Positions 16,009-24,726 of a stretch of 29,150 bases of DNA are shown one piece after another. Below the pieces are notes generated by a model that searched no databases, was not told where the DNA came from, and saw nothing but the letters and a program-made list of their open reading frames with translations. Location of the stretch: the NCBI GenBank assembly GCA_002319815.1, contig DCFR01000057.1:31328-60477 (forward strand), given 5' to 3'. Source of the stretch: Megamonas sp. UBA1799 (GTDB lineage Bacteria > Bacillota > Negativicutes > Selenomonadales > Selenomonadaceae). Position 1 is the first letter of the stretch. Every line of letters begins with the position of its first letter. The position numbers were made by a program, and so were the translations under genes.

Positions 16009-17781
16009 ATGAAAAAACATTTTTTTGAATCGGCCCGGGAAATCGATCTAAGTTATCGAAAACACCTGGACCGGCGCAGCCAGCATCTGATGACGGGCCG
16101 TCTGGTGCTGTTCGCGCTGGCGCTATTTTCCGCCGCTGCCGGCTATGATCAGCATCTGCCCATTCTATACGCCTTCGCCGCCGCCTGCGGCATTGCTTTT
16201 ATGCGCCTTCTCCAGCATCATACCGATGTCAAAAACCTGCTGCTGTTTCTTGACAGCCATCTGGCCATACTCAGTCAGTATCTGGGCCGTTTTAACGGCG
16301 AATGGCATCAGCTGGCAGAGACCGGTGACCGCTACCGCAGTGAAAAATTGCCGCAGGGCAGCGACCTGAACCTTTTTGGAGCCGATTCCATCTATCAGTA
16401 CATTTGCGCGGCTCGTACCCGGCGCGGCCGGGATTTACTTGCTGCCGCCCTTTCACCTGTGCCCGGCGACCGCGCCCTGGCGGCCAAACGCCAGCAGGGA
16501 ACGGCCGAACTCATTCGACGTCCGCGTCTCTGCATCGATCTGCAGGCGCTGGCTGGTCTGCTGCCGGATCATCAGGATGCAACCGGTTTTCTACGGAATC
16601 TGCAGGGCGATCACATTGCCCTCAATCCGCTTTTACATCGGCTGGCATTCGGCCTGCCGATCCTTTCGCTGCTCAGTCTGGCAGCAGCAGCCGCCGACTT
16701 TATTAGTTGGCTGGTTCCCGGCATCCTCTATCTCCTGCAGCTGCTGCTTGCCGCTCTTTGCTTTCGCCGCAGCGAACGCGCGCTCGCGCCGCTTTTTCAT
16801 CTGCAGCCGGCCCTGCAGCTCTATACGCACATTTTTCAGCGGCTGGAACAGTCCGGATTCAGCTCGGCCTATTTGAATGAATTACAGCTGCGCCTGCACG
16901 GATCGACACGGTCCCTCCGCCGGCTGGAACGGCTCAGCGACTATGCCGATATGCGGCGCAACTATTTTTTCTTTATTATGTCCAACCTGCTTTGCCTGGG
17001 CGATCTGCACTGTATCGACCGATTTTCTCACTGGCAGCAGCACAGTGCCCGCTCCATCAGCGATTGGATCGATGTCTGGTCGGAAATTGAACTGCTGATG
17101 TCTTTTGCTGTCATTGGCCAGACGCGCCGCCTCTATACCTTTCCCGAATTGCTGGCCGGACCGGAACCTCATATTGAAGCTGCCGGCCTTAACTATCTGC
17201 TGCTGCCTGAAGACAAAGCCATCGGCAACGATACCCGGACCGCTGCGGAAACGCGCATCATCACCGGCTCCAACATGTCGGGCAAGACGACCTATCTGCG
17301 CACGTTGGCCAGCGCGGCGATTCTGGCCTATGCAGGCGCGCCCGTCTGCGCACAGAAGCTGGCGCTTACCCCGCTGACCGTCTTCACCTCTATTCGCGTC
17401 ACGGACGACCTCACGCGCGGTCTTTCAACCTTTTATGCTGAATTGCTGCGCATTAAAAGTATGGTGGAGTTTTCCAAAAAGAAAATCCCCATGTTCATCT
17501 GCATCGACGAAATCTTCAAGGGAACAAATTCAGCGGACCGCATTATCGGTGCCCGGGCGGCCATTGAGCGCCTGACCAATCCCTGGAGCATCACCTTTGT
17601 CTCGACCCATGACTTCGAACTTTGCCACCTCACCTCACCAAATACTACGCCCGTTACCAATTACCACTTTGCAGAGCATTATGAAGGCGATCGGATTGCC
17701 TTTGACTTCAAGCTGAAAACCGGTCGCTGCCAGACAACCAATGCACAATATCTGCTCAAAATGGCCGGTATTCTCGAATAA
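16009..17781 (+). CDS. membrane-anchored MutS-family ATPase
   Basis: A 590-residue protein whose C-terminal third is a MutS ATPase domain: KAIGND (403-408), Walker A GSNMSGKTT (420-428), TRGLSTFYAEL (469-479), Walker B FICIDEIFKGTN (496-507) and FVSTHDFEL (530-538). The mismatch-recognition domain of MutS1 is missing. Instead there are hydrophobic segments at about 31-45, 51-68 and 213-252, predicting a membrane-attached protein. Proteins of this shape are usually annotated as MutS-related or DNA mismatch repair ATPase-like, but a repair role is unproven. The ATG at 16009 follows AAGGTG by six bases. It is alone on the plus strand between two symporters and ends at a shared terminator. Confidence 0.85.
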   Translation: MKKHFFESAREIDLSYRKHLDRRSQHLMTGRLVLFALALFSAAAGYDQHLPILYAFAAACGIAFMRLLQHHTDVKNLLLFLDSHLAILSQYLGRFNGEWHQLAETGDRYRSEKLPQGSDLNLFGADSIYQYICAARTRRGRDLLAAALSPVPGDRALAAKRQQGTAELIRRPRLCIDLQALAGLLPDHQDATGFLRNLQGDHIALNPLLHRLAFGLPILSLLSLAAAAADFISWLVPGILYLLQLLLAALCFRRSERALAPLFHLQPALQLYTHIFQRLEQSGFSSAYLNELQLRLHGSTRSLRRLERLSDYADMRRNYFFFIMSNLLCLGDLHCIDRFSHWQQHSARSISDWIDVWSEIELLMSFAVIGQTRRLYTFPELLAGPEPHIEAAGLNYLLLPEDKAIGNDTRTAAETRIITGSNMSGKTTYLRTLASAAILAYAGAPVCAQKLALTPLTVFTSIRVTDDLTRGLSTFYAELLRIKSMVEFSKKKIPMFICIDEIFKGTNSADRIIGARAAIERLTNPWSITFVSTHDFELCHLTSPNTTPVTNYHFAEHYEGDRIAFDFKLKTGRCQTTNAQYLLKMAGILE

Positions 17782-17791
17782 AACAAAAGAC

Positions 17792-17832
17792 AAAAAAACT
17801 GCGTCGGGAAAATTACCCCGCGCAGTTTTTTT
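17792..17832. terminator. bidirectional terminator between the MutS-family and symporter genes
   Basis: A symmetric hairpin: AAAAAAACTGCG (17792-17803) pairs with CGCAGTTTTTTT (17821-17832), with an inner CGGG/CCCG. T-runs lie on both strands, so it can stop both convergent transcripts. Confidence 0.9.
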
Positions 17833-17849
17833 ATGAGCTAAAACCCGCT

Positions 17850-19073
17850 TTACACCAGTTCTGCTTCCCGGGCATTGCCCTCGATTTTTTCGGTTTCATT
17901 AATCACTACGGCCACCGCGCCGTCGCCCGTAACATTAATACACGTGCGGAACATATCCAGCACCCGGTCAATGCCGGCTACCAGCGCCAATCCCTCGATC
18001 GGCAGTCCTACCGACTGCAGCACCATCGCCAGCATGATAAGTCCTGCTCCGGGAACTCCCGCCGTACCAATGGAGGCGAGCGTTCCGGTCATAACGATCA
18101 TCATCATCTGCTGCAAACTCAGATCAATACCAAATACATTAGCAATAAACAGCGAACATACGCCCATATAAAGCGCCGTGCCATCCATATTAATCGTCGC
18201 GCCGAGCGGCAGTACAAAACTGGCGACATCCCTCGATACGCCCAACTTCTCCTGCGCATTTTTCATGTTCACCGGCAGCGTCGCCGAACTTGAACAGGTG
18301 GTAAACGCAATCAGCATCGCTTCCGACATCCCCCGGAAAAACTTCACCGGACTCATTTTACCAATAACCGAAGCCAACGCCGAATAAACCAGCACGGCAT
18401 GCAGCACGCAGGCTACCGCAACCGTCAGAATCACGGACAAAAGCGGCAGCAGCACCTTGGGCCCGTTTTGCGCCACAACCGGCAGCAGCAAGGCAAAAAC
18501 GCCGATCGGCGCCAGCTGCATGACAATCGCAATAACCTTGTAGCAAACCTCCGCGCAAGAATCAAAAAAATCAATCAAGCGCTGTCCACGTTCACCGCCA
18601 ACCTGAATAATCCCTACGCCGATAAACAACGCAAAAATAATAACCGGCAAAATATCGGCTTTGGCCATAGACTGCACCGGATTCGCGGGAATCATCGCCA
18701 CAAACACCTGCATAATGGAAGGCGCTTCCTTAACCGTCATCGACGCGCCGCCGGAAAGCGCCGTGCCAACACCCGGATGCGAAATACCGGCCACGCCGAA
18801 GCCAATGACAATCGCCACTGCCGTCGTTGCCAGATACAACCCCAGCGTCTTGATACCAATACGACCCAGTTTTTTCGTATCGCCCAGACCGGTCATACCG
18901 ACAATCAGCGACGTGAAAACCACTGGGACAATCATCATCTTAATCAAATTGATAAACATCGTTCCCACCGGCGCAATCCACCATTTAATAAACGGCAGGC
19001 TCTCCGGCCCGGCGATAAGTCCGGCGATCACCGATAAGATCAAAGCAAGAAAAATTCTAAAAGATAAGTTCAC
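17850..19073 (-). CDS. dicarboxylate/acidic amino acid:cation symporter (DAACS family, second copy)
   Basis: A 407-residue DAACS transporter. Signatures are FTTCSSSATLPVN (the Ser-rich hairpin), NMDGTALY, GTAGVPGAG and GIDRVLDMFRTCINVTGDG, with the substrate-contacting Asp and Arg of the GltPh type present. The start is a GTG at 19073 with GAGGAGG eight bases upstream. It follows the Asp/Glu racemase gene by 65 bases on the same strand, so uptake of aspartate or glutamate with interconversion of D and L forms is a reasonable inference. Regulation is probably through the divergent LysR protein. Confidence 0.92.
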   Translation of the reverse strand: MNLSFRIFLALILSVIAGLIAGPESLPFIKWWIAPVGTMFINLIKMMIVPVVFTSLIVGMTGLGDTKKLGRIGIKTLGLYLATTAVAIVIGFGVAGISHPGVGTALSGGASMTVKEAPSIMQVFVAMIPANPVQSMAKADILPVIIFALFIGVGIIQVGGERGQRLIDFFDSCAEVCYKVIAIVMQLAPIGVFALLLPVVAQNGPKVLLPLLSVILTVAVACVLHAVLVYSALASVIGKMSPVKFFRGMSEAMLIAFTTCSSSATLPVNMKNAQEKLGVSRDVASFVLPLGATINMDGTALYMGVCSLFIANVFGIDLSLQQMMMIVMTGTLASIGTAGVPGAGLIMLAMVLQSVGLPIEGLALVAGIDRVLDMFRTCINVTGDGAVAVVINETEKIEGNAREAELV

Positions 19074-19138
19074 CCAATATTCCTCCTCAGTTTTCTAACT
19101 CTATATGCCAGTCATGGACTAAAAGACCATGTTTATTG

Positions 19139-19858
19139 TCAGGCCGCCGGTTTCCGGTCAAGCGGAGCAGCGCAGCGCGCACCGGCAAAGGAAACAGCAG
19201 CCGCCGCCAACACCTCAGTGGCATCAATAAAAGATTCCTCCACACCATACCGCTGTACTGCAATCGGCAATTCCGTACAGCCAAGAATAAACTGCCCCGC
19301 TCCCGCAGCCCGCATAGCCTGCAGTGTCTGCCGGAAGGCACGCACATCATAAGAGGCATCGCCGGCTTTGACCCCGTAGTAAATCACATCCTGCAGCACC
19401 TGCTGCTGCTGCAAATCTGGTTCTACCAGGCGGATGCCATAGCGGGCCAGCGCTTTTTGATAAATTCCCGAAGCACAGGTACCCGCAGAAGCCAGCAACC
19501 CTACGCACGAAAGTCCCCTGGCGGCGCAATGCTGCGCGGCAGCATCAATCATACTTAAAAAAGGCACGGTAAGCTGCGGCAGCATTGCCGGTAAAAAGTA
19601 ATGCGCCGTATTGCATCCCATGATCAGAACATCTGCCCCACCCTGCATCAGGCGACGCGCCGAACGCAAAAGTTCCGGCACCGGAGACGGTCCCTCTCCC
19701 CGTATGGCCGCCGTACGGTCCGGGATTGCCGTATTATTGTCGATCAGAATGGGAACATGCTCCTGATCCGCCTGTGCGGCCGTACACAATATAATTTTCC
19801 GAAATAAATCTGCCGTTGCCAGCGGCCCCATTCCGCCAATAATGCCAATTGTCTTCAT
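19139..19858 (-). CDS. aspartate/glutamate racemase family protein
   Basis: A 239-residue PLP-independent racemase of the Asp/Glu racemase family. It opens with MKTIGIIGGMGPLAT and has the two catalytic cysteines, Cys82 in MGCNTAH and Cys194 in LGCTELP. The GIIGGMGP..T opening favours the aspartate/broad-specificity (RacX-like) branch over MurI. The ATG at 19858 follows AAGGGAG by eight bases; the longer 263-residue reading would run into the promoter and operator. It is the first gene of a two-gene unit with the symporter. Confidence 0.9.
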   Translation of the reverse strand: MKTIGIIGGMGPLATADLFRKIILCTAAQADQEHVPILIDNNTAIPDRTAAIRGEGPSPVPELLRSARRLMQGGADVLIMGCNTAHYFLPAMLPQLTVPFLSMIDAAAQHCAARGLSCVGLLASAGTCASGIYQKALARYGIRLVEPDLQQQQVLQDVIYYGVKAGDASYDVRAFRQTLQAMRAAGAGQFILGCTELPIAVQRYGVEESFIDATEVLAAAAVSFAGARCAAPLDRKPAA

Positions 19859-19888
19859 GCTGCCCGCTCCCTTCTTTAACTTGTCATT

Positions 19889-19928
19889 AGCATAACATTT
19901 GATTATAATATAATCAAATACATATACC
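19889..19928. promoter_or_regulatory. symmetric operator and divergent promoters (racemase / LysR gene)
   Basis: A palindrome with 9-bp perfect arms TTTGATTAT and ATAATCAAA around AAT (19898-19918). Each arm contains a TTGATT that can serve as a -35. Leftwards: TTGATT, 17 bases, TATGCT (19889-19894). Rightwards: TTGATT, 18 bases, TATACC (19923-19928). The dyad has the AT-rich form common for LysR-type sites, so autoregulation together with control of the racemase-symporter unit is likely. Confidence 0.65.
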
Positions 19929-19970
19929 AATATAGATTATATAAAAATATTTTATAGGGAGAAGCAACAT

Positions 19971-20954
19971 ATGCAGGGAATGAAATATGTTTACACCGTC
20001 TATCAGGAAAAAAGCTTTTCCGCCGCCGCCCGCCGGCTTTTTGTCTCACAGCCGGCATTGAGCGCTGCCGTGAAAAAAGTTGAAACCGAGCTGGGGCTGC
20101 TCATCTTTGACCGCAGCACAACGCCCATACAGCTTACAACGGCCGGCCGCGCCTATATTGAAGCGGCGGAGCAAATCATGGGCATACAAAAGCGACTTCA
20201 TACCTATGTAAATGACCTTGCCAATTTGGAAAGCGGCGCGCTTTCGCTGGGCGGAACTAATTTTTATGCCTCCTGCCTGCTGCCGCCCATACTCAAGGCA
20301 TTCAGCGATGCCTGGCCAAAAATCCGTCTGCGCGTAACCGAATCTGATTCTGCCGACCTGTTTGCCCGCTTGTTGACCGATCAGCTGGACCTCATCGTCG
20401 ACAGCGGCAGCTACGACAAAACGCTTTACGAAACCATTCCGCTGTACAGCGAACACATTCTGCTCGCCGTCCCCGCTGCCCATCCTAAAAACAAAACCTA
20501 TGCTGCCGCCCGTCTCACCCAAACGGACATCATGGCCGGCGCGGCCAAGGATGCCGCCATTCCCAGCCTGCCCCTCACTGCCTTTGCTGATGCGCCCTTT
20601 CTCTTGCTCGGACGCGGCAATGACCTCTATCGAAGAGCGCTTGACCTCTGCCGTCACGAGGGGTTCGTCCCGCAGGTGCGGCTCTATCTCAACCAGCTCA
20701 TGACGGCCTATCACATGGGTCGCCAGGGACTGGGCGTCACCTTTCTTACCGATTCCCTGATCAAGCTTTCCATGCCCAGTCAGGCAATGGTATATTACAA
20801 AATCCAGGACCCGGAAGCTACCCGTCCGATTTTCATGGCGATCCATAAAAACACCTACCGTACCCGCGCCATGCAGGAATTTATCCGCATCGGCAAACAG
20901 CTTTATCCTGACGACGCTCTTCAAAACGACTGCATCCCCTGCAGCAGCAAATAA
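19971..20954 (+). CDS. LysR-family transcriptional regulator
   Basis: A 327-residue LysR-type regulator. It has an N-terminal winged helix (about 4-62: SFSAAARRLFVSQPALSAAVKKVETELGL, cut here to its key parts SFSAAA and SQPALSAAVKKVE) and a periplasmic-binding-like effector domain (about 90-300). GGGAG lies nine bases before the ATG. It is transcribed divergently from the racemase-symporter unit across a perfect dyad, which makes an acidic amino acid a plausible effector (inference). Its last 34 bases overlap the 3' end of the convergent LysE gene. Confidence 0.92.
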   Translation: MQGMKYVYTVYQEKSFSAAARRLFVSQPALSAAVKKVETELGLLIFDRSTTPIQLTTAGRAYIEAAEQIMGIQKRLHTYVNDLANLESGALSLGGTNFYASCLLPPILKAFSDAWPKIRLRVTESDSADLFARLLTDQLDLIVDSGSYDKTLYETIPLYSEHILLAVPAAHPKNKTYAAARLTQTDIMAGAAKDAAIPSLPLTAFADAPFLLLGRGNDLYRRALDLCRHEGFVPQVRLYLNQLMTAYHMGRQGLGVTFLTDSLIKLSMPSQAMVYYKIQDPEATRPIFMAIHKNTYRTRAMQEFIRIGKQLYPDDALQNDCIPCSSK

Positions 20955-21541
20955 AAGGCGCTCCCCCAGATAAAAACTGCGGAAAAACGATTGATATAGA
21001 GCGGATTTCGCATCACATCCGGCAGCCGGCCCAAAACCTGCCCCGCCAGACTCAGACCCGTAAACCAGAACCAGGAAACCAGCACGGCGGCAGCTGTAAA
21101 AGCTGTTTTTTCCATCCCTGTATATTGCAGGGAACTCGCGCCAATGACCCCGAACGTATCCAAAAACGCATACGGATTCAAAATAGAAACCGACATCGCA
21201 AAAACAATCTGCTGCCGGGGCGTCAGCAAAGCAGCCGGGCTGTCTTTAGCCGCAGCAACCGGACTGCGCCAGTTTTTCCATCCCATATAAAGCAAAAAAA
21301 TACCTCCGGCAACCAACAAAGTCACGCGCGCTTCCGGCCGTGCAATGAAAAGCAAAGATACGCCGCTTACAGCTGCGTTAATCAACACTGTATCGCAAGC
21401 AGCAGCGGTTATAATCGCCGGAAGTGTCCGCCAAAAATCCGGCTGCAGCATCCCCTGCTGCAAAATGAACAAATTTTGCACCCCTAAGGGCAAAATCAAA
21501 CCCAACGCTAACATAAAACCATGCAAAAAAGCTTTCTCCAT
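20921..21541 (-). CDS. LysE/ArgO-family amino acid exporter
   Basis: A 206-residue exporter with six predicted membrane segments. It opens with the family motif GFMLALGLILPLGVQNLFILQQG and has the SVSILNPYAFLDTFGVIG segment typical of LysE/ArgO. These proteins export basic amino acids (Lys, Arg) when intracellular levels rise. The ATG at 21541 follows AGGGGGG by about eight bases; upstream in-frame codons lie over the promoter. It diverges from a MocR-type regulator that is the obvious candidate controller. Confidence 0.88.
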   Translation of the reverse strand: MEKAFLHGFMLALGLILPLGVQNLFILQQGMLQPDFWRTLPAIITAAACDTVLINAAVSGVSLLFIARPEARVTLLVAGGIFLLYMGWKNWRSPVAAAKDSPAALLTPRQQIVFAMSVSILNPYAFLDTFGVIGASSLQYTGMEKTAFTAAAVLVSWFWFTGLSLAGQVLGRLPDVMRNPLYINRFSAVFIWGSAFYLLLQGMQSF

Positions 21542-21557
21542 GCTGCTTTCCCCCCTT

Positions 21558-21624
21558 GCTTGTATTATAGACAAGCAGACGTACTTTGCCGACAACCAAT
21601 TGGCTGATTTTTGTCCCAGCCAAT
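21558..21624. promoter_or_regulatory. promoter and operator-like repeats between lysE and the MocR gene
   Basis: A perfect -10 TATAAT for lysE (minus strand, 21564-21569) sits inside an inverted repeat GCTTGT-7-ACAAGC (21558-21576). A second inverted repeat ATTGGCTG-10-CAGCCAAT lies at 21599-21606 and 21617-21624. Both are candidate binding sites for the adjacent MocR protein. The -35 for lysE is weak, as expected for an activated promoter. Confidence 0.5.
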
Positions 21625-21677
21625 TTGGCCCAGCCGAATGCTTATCCGCCCGAATAAACCTTAAGGAGGTATAACAA

Positions 21678-23123
21678 ATGCTGACTATGGACTGGCAGCC
21701 CTGCCGGGGAAATGCTCTGCCTCTTTACCGGCAGATTTATCTCTACATACAAAATAAAATCGAGACCGGACAATGGCCGTCCGGCACCCGGCTTTTACCG
21801 CAGCGCCAGCTGGCTGGGCAGCTGAAGGTAAACCGCAGCACACTGGCCATCGCGCTGGACGAACTGACGGCCGACGGCTACATCAAAAGCCGCCGGGGCA
21901 GCGGCATGACCGTCAGCAGCCCTGCCTGGGCCAAGCTGGCTTCAGCATCCCGCAGCTGGAATCAGCGGCTGACTGCCGACGCCTATCTGTCAAATCAGCC
22001 GATGATTCAGAAAATCAACACTCTGGAATTTGCTCCCGATATGATCCGCCTTGGCACCGGCGAAATCGCTCCGGAACTATTGCCACAAACCGAACTGCAG
22101 CAGCTGATCGCTGAAACAGCGCCAAAAATTCATAACTTCGGCTATCAGGAACCGCAGGGATTACCCGCCTTGCGCCAGCAAATCAGCCGCCATCTGAAAA
22201 CGCGCGGCATCGATGCGGCGCCGGGCAGCATTCTGATCGTGTCCGGCGCTTTGCAGGCGCTGCAGCTGATCTGCTTCGGACTGCTGGCGCCCAAAGATGC
22301 CATGTTTATCGAACGGCCATCCTATCTTCTTTCCCTGCAGCTTTTCCGCTCCTTGCAGCTGCGCTTTTCCACGCTTCCCATGGAAGCCGACGGCCTCTCA
22401 CTGACATCTTTAGCCGAACAGCATAAAAGACATCGTCACGCCCTGCTCTATACGGTACCGACATTCCATAACCCGACCGGCGCCTTGATGCCGCTCAACA
22501 AACGTCAGGCGCTGCTGCATTTCTGTCAAGAAAACCAGCTCCCTATTGTGGAAGATGATGTCTACCGCGATCTCTGGCTGGATCAAGAGCCGCCGCCGCC
22601 TTTAAAAGCAATGGATGCCAACGGCCTTGTCCTCTATGTCAACAGCCTTTCCAAAACCATCGGCCCCGGTCTGCGCATCGGCTGGGTAGTGGGTCCGGAG
22701 CCGATCATCCAACGACTGGCCGACCTTAAAATGCAGCATGACTACGGCTCAAGTATTCTTTCCCAATGGGTAGCGGCTGAATGGCTGCGGCAGGGGCTGG
22801 AAGAAGCCCATCTCACACGGCTGCGGCAGGAACTGCGGCAGCGCCGCCTTCTGGTCGGGCAATGCCTGGAAAACCATTTTTCACAGCTGGCCGACTGGCG
22901 GCTTCCGTCGGGCGGTTTCTATATCTGGCTAAAACTCCGGACCCCGGTATCTTTGCCGCAGCTCTTTAAAGCAGCCTGTCAAAAACATGTGCTGCTCAAT
23001 CCCGGAACCATCTATGATCAACAATCGAGTCAGTATCTGCGTCTTTCCTACGCCTATGCAAAACCAGAAGAACTTTGCCGCGGGCTGAAAATTCTCGCCG
23101 GGCTGCTTGAACGACGGCCATAA
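21678..23123 (+). CDS. MocR-type regulator (GntR helix-turn-helix fused to aminotransferase-like domain)
   Basis: A 481-residue MocR/PdxR-type protein. It has an N-terminal GntR winged helix (about 12-78: PLYRQIYLYIQNKI, LLPQRQLA, NRSTLAIALDEL) and a fold-type I aminotransferase domain (about 120-475) with NPTG (265-268), EDDVY (292-296) and the PLP lysine Lys326 in SLSKT. The start is firm: AAGGAGG lies eight bases before the ATG. Members bind PLP or a PLP adduct and usually control a neighbouring gene. Here that is most likely the divergent LysE exporter. Confidence 0.93.
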   Translation: MLTMDWQPCRGNALPLYRQIYLYIQNKIETGQWPSGTRLLPQRQLAGQLKVNRSTLAIALDELTADGYIKSRRGSGMTVSSPAWAKLASASRSWNQRLTADAYLSNQPMIQKINTLEFAPDMIRLGTGEIAPELLPQTELQQLIAETAPKIHNFGYQEPQGLPALRQQISRHLKTRGIDAAPGSILIVSGALQALQLICFGLLAPKDAMFIERPSYLLSLQLFRSLQLRFSTLPMEADGLSLTSLAEQHKRHRHALLYTVPTFHNPTGALMPLNKRQALLHFCQENQLPIVEDDVYRDLWLDQEPPPPLKAMDANGLVLYVNSLSKTIGPGLRIGWVVGPEPIIQRLADLKMQHDYGSSILSQWVAAEWLRQGLEEAHLTRLRQELRQRRLLVGQCLENHFSQLADWRLPSGGFYIWLKLRTPVSLPQLFKAACQKHVLLNPGTIYDQQSSQYLRLSYAYAKPEELCRGLKILAGLLERRP

Positions 23124-23147
23124 AGCATACAACGCGAAATAAACGCA

Positions 23148-23196
23148 AAAAAAGCCGCCGTATCGCCATTACTGACCATACGGCGGCCTGTCTTTT
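23148..23196. terminator. bidirectional terminator between the MocR gene and panF
   Basis: A 10-bp GC-rich stem GCCGCCGTAT (23154-23163) with ATACGGCGGC (23178-23187). A-runs lie to the left and T-rich sequence to the right, so it serves both convergent genes; the minus-strand U-run is the better one. Confidence 0.9.
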
Positions 23197-24726
23197 TTAT
23201 TCTTCCGCCAGTTTTCCTTCAGCAGCCTCGACCGGCTGCTTTTTCTTAGGGAAAAACACATCCAACACCGCATCGCTTTCCGGCTGCCCGATCGCGGAGC
23301 CAATCAGAAACAAAGCCAGCGAACAAGTAATGCCGATGGTGATCTGATGCAGGCCAAAAACCCTAAAACCGAGCGCCTGCGTTATGCAGTAAATCAGCGT
23401 GCCGCCCACGGTCGAAAACAATGCGCCGGTGCGGTTGGCTCCGCGCCAGAACAGCCCCAAAAGCAGCGTCCAGAAAAATGCTGTCTCCAACCCGCCAAAC
23501 GCAAACATATTGATGATCCAGATAAGACTGGGCGGCGTCACGGCAATGAAGAAGACAATGCCGCCGATGACCGCCGTCGCCGCCATACTCAGCCAGCGCA
23601 GCCGCTGCTGCGGAACACGCACGCCTTTTTTCTGCTGATGCCGGACATAAATATCCTTGATAATCGCTGAAGAAGCTACGATCAGCAGCCCGGAAATGGT
23701 GGAAATAGAAGCGGCAATCGGTCCGATGATGGCCACACCGGCCAGCATCGGCGGCATGACCGTCACCACCGTGCGCGGAATAATCGAATCGACGCCGCCA
23801 TAACTGGCCAGATCCCCCGTGAGCACACCATGGGCCAGAATCCCCGTAAAATTCACACCGATCGTCATAAAACCAATCACCACCGTACCAATCAACATGG
23901 CCCGATGCAAGCCCTTCGTATCCTTATAGCTGATGCCGCGGACCACGGACTGCGGCAGGGCAATCGTACAAATTCCCACCAGAATCCACTGCGTGAGATA
24001 AAGACCTATCGGCATATGTCCCGCCGACAAAGGATCCAGCATTTCCGGATGATTCGTCTCAATACTCGTCATGATCGCATCATAGCCGCCGCCCGCCTGC
24101 AATACATAGTACAGCAGCAGCACAATGCCAAACATCATCATCAGTGCACAGCACGTATCGGTAAGCGCCACCGCGCGAAAGCCGCCAATCGTCGTATAGA
24201 CAACCACAACCAGCCCGAACAACACCAGTCCTGTCGTATAACTATAGCCGGTCACCGCCTCAAAAAGCTTGGCGCCGCCAACAAACTGCGCCGTCATCGT
24301 CCCACAAAAAAACAAAACGATTACAAACGCAGAAATACTGGCGAGGAAATCAGACTGGAACCGCTCGCGAATAATATCGACCACCGTAACCGCATCAAAA
24401 CGCCGTGCCAGCAAAGCCACCCGTTTGCCGAATACGCCCAGCACCAAAAAAATCGCCGTCACTTGCACGATCGCCATATACACCCAGCCAAAACCGATCT
24501 GCCAGGCCATTCCCGGCCCGCCCACAAAGGAGCTGACCGAACTATAAGTAGCTACCGTCGTCATCGCCAGCACAAAACCGCCCAAATCACGGCCGCCGAC
24601 AAAATAATGGCGCATAAAATTTTGCATATAACTGCCGCGCTCCTGCTGTCGGCGCACAAACACACTGATGCCGACCATAAACAGCATAAAACACAAAAGC
24701 GGCAGCAGATTCAAAAAATTACTCAT
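23197..24726 (-). CDS. panF: sodium/pantothenate symporter PanF
   Basis: A 509-residue sodium:solute symporter that imports pantothenate (vitamin B5) for coenzyme A synthesis. The family core reads RHYFVGGRDLGGFVLAMT, TYSSVSSFVGGPG, VGGAKLFEAVTG, GGFRAVALTD and LPQSVVRGISYKD, closely following E. coli PanF. About 13 membrane segments are present. GGAGGAGG lies six bases before the ATG. It overlaps yhdT by 8 bases, the same pairing as in enterobacteria, which strengthens the call. Confidence 0.93.
   Translation of the reverse strand: MSNFLNLLPLLCFMLFMVGISVFVRRQQERGSYMQNFMRHYFVGGRDLGGFVLAMTTVATYSSVSSFVGGPGMAWQIGFGWVYMAIVQVTAIFLVLGVFGKRVALLARRFDAVTVVDIIRERFQSDFLASISAFVIVLFFCGTMTAQFVGGAKLFEAVTGYSYTTGLVLFGLVVVVYTTIGGFRAVALTDTCCALMMMFGIVLLLYYVLQAGGGYDAIMTSIETNHPEMLDPLSAGHMPIGLYLTQWILVGICTIALPQSVVRGISYKDTKGLHRAMLIGTVVIGFMTIGVNFTGILAHGVLTGDLASYGGVDSIIPRTVVTVMPPMLAGVAIIGPIAASISTISGLLIVASSAIIKDIYVRHQQKKGVRVPQQRLRWLSMAATAVIGGIVFFIAVTPPSLIWIINMFAFGGLETAFFWTLLLGLFWRGANRTGALFSTVGGTLIYCITQALGFRVFGLHQITIGITCSLALFLIGSAIGQPESDAVLDVFFPKKKQPVEAAEGKLAEE

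Noticed and set aside
19139..19930. Longer 263-residue reading of the racemase
   Set aside because: The extra N-terminal residues would be encoded by the operator and promoter region and do not look like protein; the MKTIGIIGGMG start has a ribosome site.
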